A stretch of DNA of 64,000 nucleotides from Tetraselmis striata (lineage: Eukaryota; Chlorophyta; Chlorodendrophyceae; Chlorodendrales; Chlorodendraceae), in the NCBI GenBank assembly GCA_006384855.1, contig VCJN01001402.1, positions 111,562 through 175,561 on the forward strand, in the 5' to 3' direction. The notes below the pieces were generated by a model. That model ran no database searches. It was not told the origin of the DNA and saw only the letters and a list, made by a program, of their open reading frames with translations. Shown in pieces: positions 35,198 to 44,319 of this stretch. The position numbers and the translations under genes were made by a program. Numbering within the stretch: the stretch's first letter is position 1; each line of letters starts with the position of its first letter.

Positions 35198-36016
35198 TCA
35201 GCAGCGCGGAGGCCACACGCACCTGCGACAGAGCGGCACCTCGCGCTCATCGTCGAGCTCGATACTGCTCCCTGTCCACACGCGACAGCGCCGGCAGACT
35301 TGGAACCACCCGCTGGTAGGCATCGATGAGTTGCCGATGTATGCCTGGTGGTCGACAGCGCCCTTAGAAGGGGCCGACGACACGGGGAGTTTCGAATCTT
35401 GGGCCAGCTCGTCGCGACCTCCTCGTGTGGCGTAGTTCTCGTGAGCATGGGGAGTGGCGCAAACAGGCACTTCCGGTGGACAAGCGCTGACGGGGTTTTT
35501 GACAGGGGCTACAACAGCACTAGAAGTAGTGCTTGCGACAATCCACGGAAAGGCCGATTTGGTCTGCTGGCCGCTGTCTTCGTCCCCGCCACTGCCACCG
35601 CCGTCGCGAAGCATCTGCGCCTGCCCCAGTGTGCCCGTCATCACTGAGCAGGAGCTCCCGGGGGAGCTGCTTATCGACGAACGCCTCGATTTGGTTCCTG
35701 TCGACCATCCAGGCGCCGTGGCTGCTGGCTGCCACGGGTCGGGTGGGTGTGTGCCAATAGCCACCGTTGAGGTGGTGGTGTTATGTACTGGGATAACGTC
35801 GGCCCTGGCAGCAGCCGCGGCTGATGTGGCGGGCTCATGCAGTTCCTGCTCATCACACCCGGGTTCGCTCTCTGTCGCCGCACGCAAGCCTGCCTCTGTG
35901 CATCCATTTCCCAGCGCCATGATTGACGCCATTTTATGTGTGCTCCCGTAGAGTTGGTACGCCGAGCAGCACCGCTCGTGCTCTCCGGGGGCGGTTGTCG
36001 GTTTTCGTTTCGGCAT
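35198..36016 (-). CDS. Hypothetical protein with C-terminal CxxC pairs
   Basis: A single open frame of 272 residues starts MPKRKPTTAPGEHERCC (the frame is also open upstream to 36043). Most of it is low complexity, rich in Ala, Ser, Thr and Pro, and likely disordered. The last 45 residues hold GWFQVCRRCRVW and VPLCRRCVWPPRC, two CxxC pairs about 20 residues apart that could bind one zinc. W-x3-C-x2-C-x2-W recalls, but does not match, the CW-type zinc finger. The opposite strand is also open (35454-35951), and no intron or neighbour supports either choice, so this is a candidate only. Confidence 0.35.
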   Translation of the reverse strand: MPKRKPTTAPGEHERCCSAYQLYGSTHKMASIMALGNGCTEAGLRAATESEPGCDEQELHEPATSAAAAARADVIPVHNTTTSTVAIGTHPPDPWQPAATAPGWSTGTKSRRSSISSSPGSSCSVMTGTLGQAQMLRDGGGSGGDEDSGQQTKSAFPWIVASTTSSAVVAPVKNPVSACPPEVPVCATPHAHENYATRGGRDELAQDSKLPVSSAPSKGAVDHQAYIGNSSMPTSGWFQVCRRCRVWTGSSIELDDEREVPLCRRCVWPPRC

Positions 36017-36619
36017 TGTACGGGTTGCGTCCGGAAAACGCAAGGCGCACGGGCATAAGCGCCAGAGGTGCGCCCGCTACTCTTGCTTCAACTCGGGGAA
36101 AAGGGGAGGCAAGCGGCGATGGAGCGGGAGAGTGGATGAGAAAGCCGAGGTACAAGTAGACGAAAGGTAGCTGTTGTCGTCGCCGTGCGCGTTGCTGGGC
36201 CACATATCCAAACCTGCCTGCGCTGATTGGGGCGTCGTCGGTGAGGCGGTACTGCTGGCGGTAGTCTGGTACCCGTAGGCGCGTTTTGTTGCATACAATA
36301 ATCGCTACTGTACTACAGTACCGGTAGCGACTACTACGCCAAGGAATCGCGGGCGATCGACGCGCTACCCTCCTGGCCAAGTGGCTAAAAGTATCTCCTA
36401 GGGACTACAGGTACCGTACCGTACAAAGAAGATGACGAGTCACTTCGGCCCGGCCGATCTGGCGGCGCAGGCTTGGCGCAACCCTCTGGCGCTAAGTACT
36501 ACGGACGGTACGCGAGTTTTGTACATAAATACGTGTGTTACGTACGACTGCTAGAGCGAGCTAAGGATTAAAGATGGTCGCATTAAAGATGATCCTGCTA
36601 GAGTTATTGGTCATCCTGT

Positions 36620-37404
36620 TTTTGCCACGACGTGAAGTCCGCGCTGGGCGTGGGTGTCCAGATGCTCACGGACCCGTCGGTGCTTGTTTCTCTCCCGAAG
36701 GGCAGCGACGGCCGGCCGGCCGATGTTGGGCTTTTCGGGTATGGCGGTATCCGCGGAAACACGGTTGCTATCGATACCACCATTGCCCCCATCCTCGGCG
36801 TGTCAAGCTCGGATCCAACGACTGCTTTGAGGGCTGCAGAGCGCCACAAAATCCAGAAGTATGACGAGGGTGTCCGAAACGCCGCCGGCATGCTTCGCTT
36901 TGTTCCTTTCGCCGTTTCCGAGTTTGGCTCGCTGGCCCCGCACGCCGAGGCTTTCTTGGTGGAGCTCGCGAAAGCTAGCCACACACACACTGGCCAAAAA
37001 ATCGGCCAGCTCTTGTCTGCGTGGCGCCGCCGTTTCTCCTTGCTCATCAACATGGCACATGCAGACACAACGTTCTTGGCGGGGTCGCGTCCGCGCGTGC
37101 GGCACGTGATGGTACTCCTGCGCCTGCGTCGCGTCGCTCGTCGGCATGTGTTGCTATGACCCGGGTCATTGGCTGCAAGCGTCCTCGCCGCGGCTGATAG
37201 CCTACCCCGGGGCGGGGGTCCCTTTGGTCCCTGGCAGCTAAGTGACTTCGTGGTTCCCTTGGCTCCTTCTTGGTTCTTGGCTCCCTGTCCTCCTGCTCGA
37301 CCTTGGTTTCAGGCTTATGTCTCTCTTTTGCTGGCAACCTTTCACAGTTGAAGTATGTTCTGTTTGTAGTGCGCTTTTGTGAAAGCCCTTATGTAATTAA
37401 AAAA
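36620..37404 (+). mobile_element. LINE-A copy 2
   Basis: Nearly identical to 1400-2178. The best preserved frame (36632-37159) continues past the point where copy 1 has its stop: KIGQLLSAWRRRFSLLINMA. Blocks RPADVGLFGYGG, DTTIAPILGV and FVPFAVSEFGSLAPHAEA are intact. The tail ends atgtaattaaaaaa and is followed by ctgttttt; the same letters precede the element near 36613, hinting at a short target duplication. Confidence 0.75.
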
Positions 37405-37407
37405 CTT

Positions 37408-37570
37408 CTGTTTTTCCGCCCCCGGGACAGGACTGGCAACAATGAAACTACAGTACCCTTATTCGCGAACAACGTATGTACGACGGCCGGTTAGGCAGCG
37501 ATCCCGTTACGGAAAGCCCGCCTGGGTAGGCGACGCGCCGTTTTAGTCAACACCCAAATCGCCGGAGCAT
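37408..37570 (-). mobile_element. LINE-B 3' tail fragment
   Basis: Matches 30475-30630: ccgcccccgggacaggactgg, acgacggccg, cccgttacggaaagcccg, gtaggcga. Non-coding, diverged. It borders LINE-A copy 2, which probably inserted at its T-rich end. Confidence 0.6.
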
Positions 37571-37579
37571 TTAATCTTT

Positions 37580-38415
37580 CAGAGCTGCTTTTAGTTCTGT
37601 TTGTAGTGCGCATATGTTGAAGCACTAATGTAAACAAATCTGCAAGACGAATTTAATGGCGTGCCGGCCGATGTTGTGCTTTTTGGGTATGGTGGTTTCC
37701 GCGGGAACACGATTAGTTGTTGTCGATACCACCATTATTGCCCCTATCCTCGGCGTGTCAAGCTCGGATCCAACGACTGCATTGCGGGCTGTAGAGTGTC
37801 ACAAAATCCCAAAGCGTGGCGAGGGTGTCCGAAACCCCCCATCATGCTTTGTTTCTTTCGCCGCCTCCGAGTTCGGCTCGTTGGCCCCGCATGCCGAATC
37901 CTTCTTGGTGGAGCTCGCGAAAGCTAGCCACACGCACCGGCCAGAAAATCGGACAGCTCTTGTCTGCCTGGCGCCGCCGCTTCTCCTTGCTCATCAACAT
38001 GGCGCATGCAGACAACGTTCTTGGCGGGGTCGCGGCGGCGCGCGCGGCACGTGATGGTGCTCCCGCGCCTGCGCCGCGTCGCTCGTCAGCATGTGTTGCT
38101 ATAACCCGGGTCATCGACTGCAAGCGCCCTCGCCGCGGCTGATGGGCCACCCCTTGGCGGTGGTCCCCTTTGTTTCATGCTTCCCTTTCGGATTTTTTCC
38201 TGATCGTTCCTTGGCTTTGAGCGTTTCCCTGGACCCTTTATTTGGTTCCTTAACGACTTGGTGACTTCCTTGTTCTCATGGTTCTTTCTTGGTTCTTGCC
38301 TCCCAGGCATGCTTGACCCTTATTAGTTTTAGGCGTATATCTCTCTTATGTTGGCAACCTTCCACAATTGCTTTTAGTGCGTACATGTTAAAGCACGGAT
38401 GTAAGTAAAAGATTA
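37580..38415 (+). mobile_element. LINE-A copy 3 plus an extra LINE-A tail
   Basis: 37580-37640 is a LINE-A tail (tttagttctgtttgtagtg ... actaatgtaaac). 37650-38150 repeats the coding part (ADVVLFGYGGFRGN, TALRAVECHKIPKR, SEFGSLAPHAESFLVELA) with frame changes, and 38150-38415 is a diverged tail ending cggatgtaagtaaaag. More diverged than copies 1 and 2, hence older. Confidence 0.7.
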
Positions 38416-38556
38416 ACTAATTAATGGCATGTGACGGAATTTTCAGCACTACTTTTGGATCACCGTCCATAGAACATTGCCATCAAAATAACCGGCCCTA
38501 CTGATCACGAAAGGTCCGCCCTATCTACCCGTTCGGGCGTTGGTCCATTCGAGTAA

Positions 38557-39549
38557 GGCTCTTCGAAATTAATTTCTTGGTTTAGCGCCCCCCCCCCCCT
38601 GATTTGGCGGCTTTCGCACTTTGTTTGTCAAGGAAGTCCAATATTGTGTGAAGTACTGCCATGGGACACTATTTAACCGGGTTTCCCTCTGTCAATGTCT
38701 CCTGCGCATTGCTGCAAGTGCTATAGGAATGCAGTGCAATGCGAATCGACCATATAGAATGCGAAACACGTAAACCAAAAATACATATTGCTGTGTCTAT
38801 GCCCCCGACCCTCCTTGTGACTCCTTGGCCCCTTGAACTGAGGCCCCTTGGTCCGGGCTTGGTTGGACTTCCACCCCGCATATTGCGCCCTATCCAGTCG
38901 ATTATGGCATTGTACAAGTGGTGGTCCGCAGACATGCTCCTCGCGCGGTAGTACTTCTTGTTCGGCAACGAGGTTCGCGAACTGGCCGAAGACAATAGAC
39001 GGATGAACGCGTTGTTCCGGATGCGGACAGCTGCGGCCTATGCCTCATCTGGCGGAACCTCAGTCGATATCACGTTGTTAGTACCGGAAGTCCCCAAAGC
39101 TAAGCTGCAATTCGGCTTCGCACGACACGGCGTGGACTAGGTTGTCGCAGATCTCAACGACTGCCCCATCTGCCCTACAACCGTACGCTTTTTCGAGATA
39201 ATATGTGTCACGAGATAGTATGTCTTAACGCAGCCGAGCCTAACCTCGTCAGCGGACCGCAACATCTTGATGTGTTCGTGCTTGTTCAACATTTCACGCA
39301 ACGCTTGAGCAAATCGAACGGGGAGTGGGAGCTGAGCCAATCGGGGTCAGGGCAAGCACGGCATCCTTGCCGAGAGGAGCGTTTACAGTAGCGTGCGTGG
39401 CAGCGCGCAAGGGCGCGCGCTGACTCGTCTGCAGTTGTGAGCTCGCGTTTTAAGTACTGATTCGTTCCCCAAAAAAGTCCCCGCCCCCCCCCTCCGATTG
39501 ATTTTCCGGGAAATCGGCAGCTAAACCAGAAAATCAATTCGGAAGGGCC
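38557..39549. mobile_element. PIF/Harbinger-type DNA transposon (non-autonomous), 993 bp
   Basis: Ends are imperfect terminal inverted repeats: left GGCTCTTCGAAATTAATT then tcttggtttagc; right, reverse-complemented, GGCCCTTCCGAATTGATT then ttctggtttagc. It is flanked by TAA at 38554-38556 and 39550-39552, a 3-bp duplication, and both flanks belong to the same LINE-B copy. A TWA target duplication with GG-starting inverted repeats is the signature of PIF/Harbinger. No DDE transposase or Myb-like protein is visible inside; open frames at 38669-39140 are unrecognised. It contains C12 at 38588-38599. Confidence 0.75.
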
Positions 39550-39851
39550 TAATGCGAGTTGGGGCAAGCCCCATCCCGCGGAGCAAAGCAATCATTATCC
39601 GGGAGTCAGTGCGATGCATGTGCAACAAAATAGGGCACGCAGAGAGGGCCCGACGCCATAAATTTCCTTTTCTCGGTAAAATCTAAGACGCCGTGAAGGG
39701 AGGAAAGGACCCCGCCCATTTCAAGGAAGGGTGGGGGCGCAGGAACGTTGACGAAAAGGTGCTTTGGCATAATTACAAGTCTTAAAGGGGCCAGAGGGCC
39801 TAAGAGGGAGACCCGCGAATTTGAAAGAAGTGAGGGGAGGGTGGGTGTGGT

Positions 39852-40152
39852 TGTCGCGGTGCGACCCCGTGGTGGGTGCGCCGCGACAAAGAAAGGTGTG
39901 GACAGACAAGCCCCCTGGTGGTTTCAAGCGTACGACGAAGCAGTATCCGGGAGCAACGCCACTCGGGATGGCTGCGTCGGGAAACACACGCGGGGGTACC
40001 GTACGGGAGTACGATGTCGATGCATCTTCTTGAGGCGCTGCCTGGTCGATGCAGCCTCTCGGGCGGTACGGCATACTAGCACCGGACATATTAGCACCGC
40101 GCTTGCTAAGTAGACGACAAGGGAAAGGAACCCCAACTACTAGTACTAAACA
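39852..40152. repeat. Left LTR-like repeat
   Basis: 301 bp, TGTCGCGGTGCGACC ... actaaaca; aligns with 42069-42394 throughout (acgatgtcgatgca, agcaccggacatattagcacc). Confidence 0.8.
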
Positions 40153-40302
40153 TTTCAAGGAAGGGTGGGGGCGCATGCACATTGCCAACATATGTCTTGG
40201 CCGCTGGCCGCAGAGCGGCGGCCGGGCGGGAGAGCAGCGACTGCCAATGAGAAAAACGGTTGGCTATCGTCGTACGGCGGGGCGTGCGAAGGGTCCTGGG
40301 CA

Positions 40303-40370
40303 AGGGAGGGGAGGGGGGGGGGAGAGGCGGGGGGGGGGGGGGGGGGGAGGGGAGGGGAGGGGGGGGGGGG
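40303..40370. repeat. G-rich purine tract
   Basis: About 68 bp composed of G with scattered A (and a single C), including runs of more than ten G. It lies at the border of the minisatellite and could form G-quadruplexes. Confidence 0.9.
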
Positions 40371-40389
40371 CGATGTAGTCTGTAGCCAG

Positions 40390-41800
40390 CTCCACGCGGC
40401 GACGGCTCGATGGCGTCGACCAGCTGAGTGTCCGGGGGCTGCGAAAGCGACCGGGGCACAAAGAGCAGTAGCGGCGGACCATTGGTGCCGACCTACTGCG
40501 TGCCCATGCCGGGAAAGCCGCCGGAGCGCAGGGTGCGGTGGCGGCACGATGGGGCCGGTCAACCGCGTGTCCGATCTGCGGACTGGGGCGATCGGGGTAC
40601 ATGGTGCACGGACGGCTTGACGGCGCCGACCAGCTGCGTGTCCGCGCCACGGAAGCAACCAGGACACGTGGTGCATTGTCGGACCGTCGGCGCCAGTTGC
40701 GCGCGCAGCAGGCTGCGGAAGCGACCGAAGCGCATGGTGCAGTATCGGCCCGTTGACGCCGACCCGTTGCATGCGTAACATTGATGCGTAGGCCACAGAG
40801 GCGAATGGGTACCTGGTGCATGGGCGACCTGATGGCGTCGACAAGCTGCGTGCCCGGGGCTGCGACAGGAATTGACGCGCACGTGCAGCGGCACCGCCCA
40901 ATTAGGTACCCATGCCGCGGAGGCAACCGGGACACATGAAGCAGTGGCGGTCCGTTGGCGCCGTCGAGCTGCGTGTATGGGGCTGCGAAAGCATCCGAGG
41001 CACGTTTTGCAGAGGCGGCGCTTTGGCGCCGAAAAGCTGCGTGCGCGGATGCGACCGAGGCGCACGGTGCAGTGGCGGCCCGTTGGCGCCGACCAGCTGC
41101 GTAATGCGCGGGCCGCGGAAGCCACCGAGGCTCAGGGTGCATGGACAGCCTGACGGCGCCGACCAGCCGCGTGCCCGGGCCGCGGAGGCGACCAAGGCAC
41201 AGGGTGCAGTGCCGGCCCGTTGGCGCAGACCGGCTGCCTGCTGCGCAGTCCGCGGAGCCGACCGGGGCACACATGGTGCAGCAGTGGCGGCATGACGGCG
41301 CCGAAAAGCTGCGTGCTTGGGCCTTGGAGGCGACCCGGGCATAAGGTGCAGTGACGGCCCGTTGGCGCCGACCAGTTTCGTGCGCGGGCTGTAGAAGCGA
41401 CATGGGCGCAAGGTGCAGTGGCGGCCCGTTGGCGCCGACCAGCTGCGCGCCCCGGTCGTGGAAGCGACCATGGCACATGGTGCAGTGGGGGGCATGACGG
41501 CGCCGACCAACTTCATGCCCGGGGCTGCGAAGGCCATCGAAGCACGACGTGCAGCGGCGGCCCGTTGGCGCCGGTCAGTTGCGTGCTTAGGCCGCGGGGA
41601 AAACCAGGAGGCGCATCGCGCAAGGGCGGCATGATGGCACAGACCAGCGCGGGTGCCCGAAGGTGGAATACAGTGGTCCGTGGCCGGTTGGCGCCAACTA
41701 TATGTGTTCCGGGGGCTGCGAGGGGCAGCCCGATTGTGGCGCGGAGTAGCGCGTTGAAGCCGCAGGTCCCACCGGCTTAGGACGAATCGTTCCTGCCCGG
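40390..41800. repeat. Minisatellite, ~70-bp degenerate unit, about 20 copies
   Basis: The unit core gtgcagtggcggcccgttgg + cgccgaccagctgcgtg + ccgcggaagcgacc recurs about every 70 bp, for example near 41070, 41140, 41210, 41350 and 41420. Copies differ by substitutions and some by a few bases. Because 70 is not a multiple of three, a single frame cycles through three peptide versions. Long open frames on the minus strand (40264-41478, 40902-42062) follow from the lack of stops and are not convincing genes. Confidence 0.85.
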
Positions 41801-41878
41801 AAATGGCGGCCTTCTTCACCGGCGAGCCAAAGGCCGGCGGCAGGGGGGGCTCTCGGGTCGCGAGGCGTGAATAGCGAA

Positions 41879-41902
41879 CCCCCCCCCCCCCCCCCCCCCC
41901 CC
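41879..41902. repeat. Poly-C run (C24)
   Basis: Twenty-four C followed by an alternating GC tract, at the right edge of the minisatellite. Confidence 0.95.
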
Positions 41903-42068
41903 GCGCGCGCGAATCAGTCGAACGGTTGTCCGAGTAGCGCGAAGAGCCGGCGCACGGTGCCCTTTTGACGAGCGTCGACAGCCTCCCGGGCAGAGTTGGG
42001 CGCGGGGCATCACTGAAGAGTGATTTGTAAAACCAAAGACCTTGCATGTCACGAAGACACAAGCGCTC

Positions 42069-42394
42069 TGTCGCGGTGCGACCCCGCGTGGTGGGTACGC
42101 CGCGACAAAGTAGAAAGGTGGGGCACAGACAAGCCCTTTGGTGCTTTTAAGCGTACGACGAAGCATCATCCGGGAGGAGCGCCACTCGAGATGGCTGCGT
42201 CGGCAACCGCACGCGGAGCTGCCGTACATGAGTACGATGTCGATGCAGCTCCTCGAGGCGCTGCGGGGCCGATGCAGCCTCTTGGGCGGTACAACATACT
42301 AGCACCGGACATATTAGCACCGTATTTGTGCCGTACTACGCCTGCTTTACGTAGACGATAAGGGAAAGGAAACCCCAACTATTGGTAGTAAACA
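42069..42394. repeat. Right LTR-like repeat
   Basis: 326 bp, TGTCGCGGTGCGACC ... gtaaaca. Longer than the left copy because of small insertions (for example gtatttgtgccgtactac near 42322). Confidence 0.8.
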
Positions 42395-42725
42395 AATTAT
42401 AGGTATTTAAGTCCTCAGGTGTTACGCAAGAACCTGACTAGTAAAATTCCTAAACTCCGGAACTAACAACCCCAAATTATGACGGCGATACTCCTACCGC
42501 GGGCAGGCCACCAACAGGTGTTCGATAGTCTCAGATTCACTTCCGCCACATGCATGGCGGTAGTGTTCAAGGAAACACTCATGGATGGCATGAATCCGGA
42601 CCAATCGGCGGGCAGTGGGAAATATTCGGGTGCGTAATTGAATCACAATGTGCAGCCCGGCCAAAAACCCCGCGGGGACACCCGAACCGTACATGGCAAC
42701 GGGTTTGACACATAATAAGATGCAT

Positions 42726-42730
<5 letters not shown>

Positions 42731-42803
<73 letters not shown>
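42731..42803. repeat. (TA)n microsatellite
   Basis: About 73 bp of TA dinucleotides with one aaata interruption, at the 5' border of the split LINE-B copy. Confidence 0.95.
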
Positions 42804-42806
<3 letters not shown>

Positions 42807-44319
42807 CCAGGTTTTAATACGGGCTATCGTTGCCAACGATTCGTAGCGCGCCCAACCCGATGCGTTTACTACTTTAGCGGCATTGCGCGCAGCTAGTGAC
42901 CTCCACTCAAGTGGAAGGTGCGCCCCCTCAGCTAGCCCTACGTTCGCCCTAACTAGTCGATCTATAACCACCGCGCACGTCGTATAGCCATATTGGTACT
43001 AGAGAGGTTTGATTAAACCGGGCTATTATGTCACCGGTATTGGTACCGTTTAGATTATAGTTGAATGATAGCTACATGTACTCTTACGCGTACGGCTTGG
43101 ACTTCCCGATGTCTAGCTGCGCTAGCTACAACATGCGACCACTCCGACACATACGCACCCGAACCACCAGGGAGTCCACCTTCTGCATTTGCGCCAGCTA
43201 ACCAACTAGCGCGACGGCATCACACCTCCCGTAGTTGTGCAAAGTGTGAACATATCTGCGAGTGGACGGTATCGACGACAAATATCCCACCACAACACTT
43301 GCGCACGCTACGATGGCAGGCGGTGAGAAGGCGGCGGACCCTACGAAGGCAACGCCGGCCGACAGCTCGGAGAAACGCCCGCGGAGCCGACGGAGTTGAC
43401 ACGGGACGACACGACAAACGCTCGCACGACTGCAAGCGATGGCGTTGAAGGTGAACGCTCTATCTACACGCTTGGACGAACATGGCGACACGAAGAACAA
43501 GGAGCATCGCGACATTCCATCGGACGACGACGAAGTCGGCGGGGGTGGCAAGGAGACGGAGTAAGACGCCCGGAACGCCAATGCTACAGGAGCGCGCGCA
43601 GCGTTGCGGCCGCGTACATCGACCCGCGCGATTGGGAAGACCTTGTCCCGGGCGTACCAAGACTTCCCTTCCTATTTTGGCGCTACACGCACGGGCCTTT
43701 GGCGACCGCGTAACGACAAGGCCGACCGCTACCTAACCGAGGCGAACAAGACCGCTTCGCGAGACGAGTACTCTAAGGGCATCATGCCATCTCTATTAAC
43801 CATTATAGTAGGGACATAGCTGTCAATGTATCACCGCTCAAGCTACCGGCCATCTTCTTCCGCGTCCATCCCCGCCTCCTTTCGTCGCAGCCTTGGGCTG
43901 CCCCTCATGTCCGTTGTCTCCGACTTCTTCGCGGCATCTCCGTCCTCCGGTTTAGCCCTCCCAAGTTCTTTACATAGCCCATGCAGGCTATGGGTGTTTG
44001 GTCCGCTATGTGCAACTTAGAATCGTTGCTCGGGTAGGCATCTAGCTGGGGCGGCGCCGTGTTGCCGTCCGTTCCCATTGGTGGGATATGTCCCGCAGAG
44101 GAAGCGCATGCGGGCTGGGGCAGCCAAAGCGTCCCGCCATGCCCGTCGGCCCGTCCAGTGAGCACGGGTCTCCGCCACCGGATGAGGTGCCGTATCAAGC
44201 CTGTGGTATTGATGCTTATGATTAGGAGGTTACGTTATGTGGCCCAAGCGCATGCCAAGTGGAGGGTTACGATTGGTGTGCCGTTGGAGCGCGTGGGGGC
44301 TTTGTGTGGGCAGGGAGGT
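42804..44319. other. Unidentified open frames, probably element remnants
   Basis: Plus-strand pieces in different frames, around 43310-43560 (GGEKAADPTKATPADSSEK, then MALKVNALSTRLDEHGD) and 43604-43819 (KTLSRAYQDFPSYFGATR, LTEANKTASRDEYSKGIM), look like protein but do not join into one frame. The composition suggests a Gag- or ORF1-like polypeptide of a decayed element. No function can be assigned. Confidence 0.3.

Larger units (their letters stand above)
39718..42394. mobile_element. LTR-flanked insertion carrying a minisatellite
   Basis: The block interrupts LINE-B. Two long direct repeats (39852-40152 and 42069-42394) with TG..CA ends look like LTRs. The 25-bp stretch catttcaaggaagggtgggg + gcgca occurs both at 39717 and right after the first LTR at 40151, suggesting a truncated tandem element: residual interior, LTR, interior, LTR. 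A purine-rich tract (gaagtgaggggagggtggg) precedes the first LTR. No gag or pol protein is visible, so it is non-autonomous, of the TRIM/LARD kind. Target duplications were not found. Confidence 0.55.
38430..42720 (-). mobile_element. LINE-B copy split into three pieces
   Basis: Pieces 38430-38556, 39550-39717 and 42395-42720 line up in order with the uninterrupted copy at about 30640-31205. The first ends cattcgagtaa and the second starts taatgcgagttgg. The second ends ggaccccgccca and the third resumes aggtatttaagtcctcagg. The third encodes the degenerate zinc motif HACGGSESETIEHLLVACP. The two gaps are occupied by separate insertions, giving a clear relative order of events. Confidence 0.75.

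Noticed and set aside
40264..42062. Two minus-strand open frames of about 400 codons
   Set aside because: They read through the 70-bp minisatellite; the unit is not a multiple of three, so the peptide has no consistent repeat, and the frames merely lack stops.
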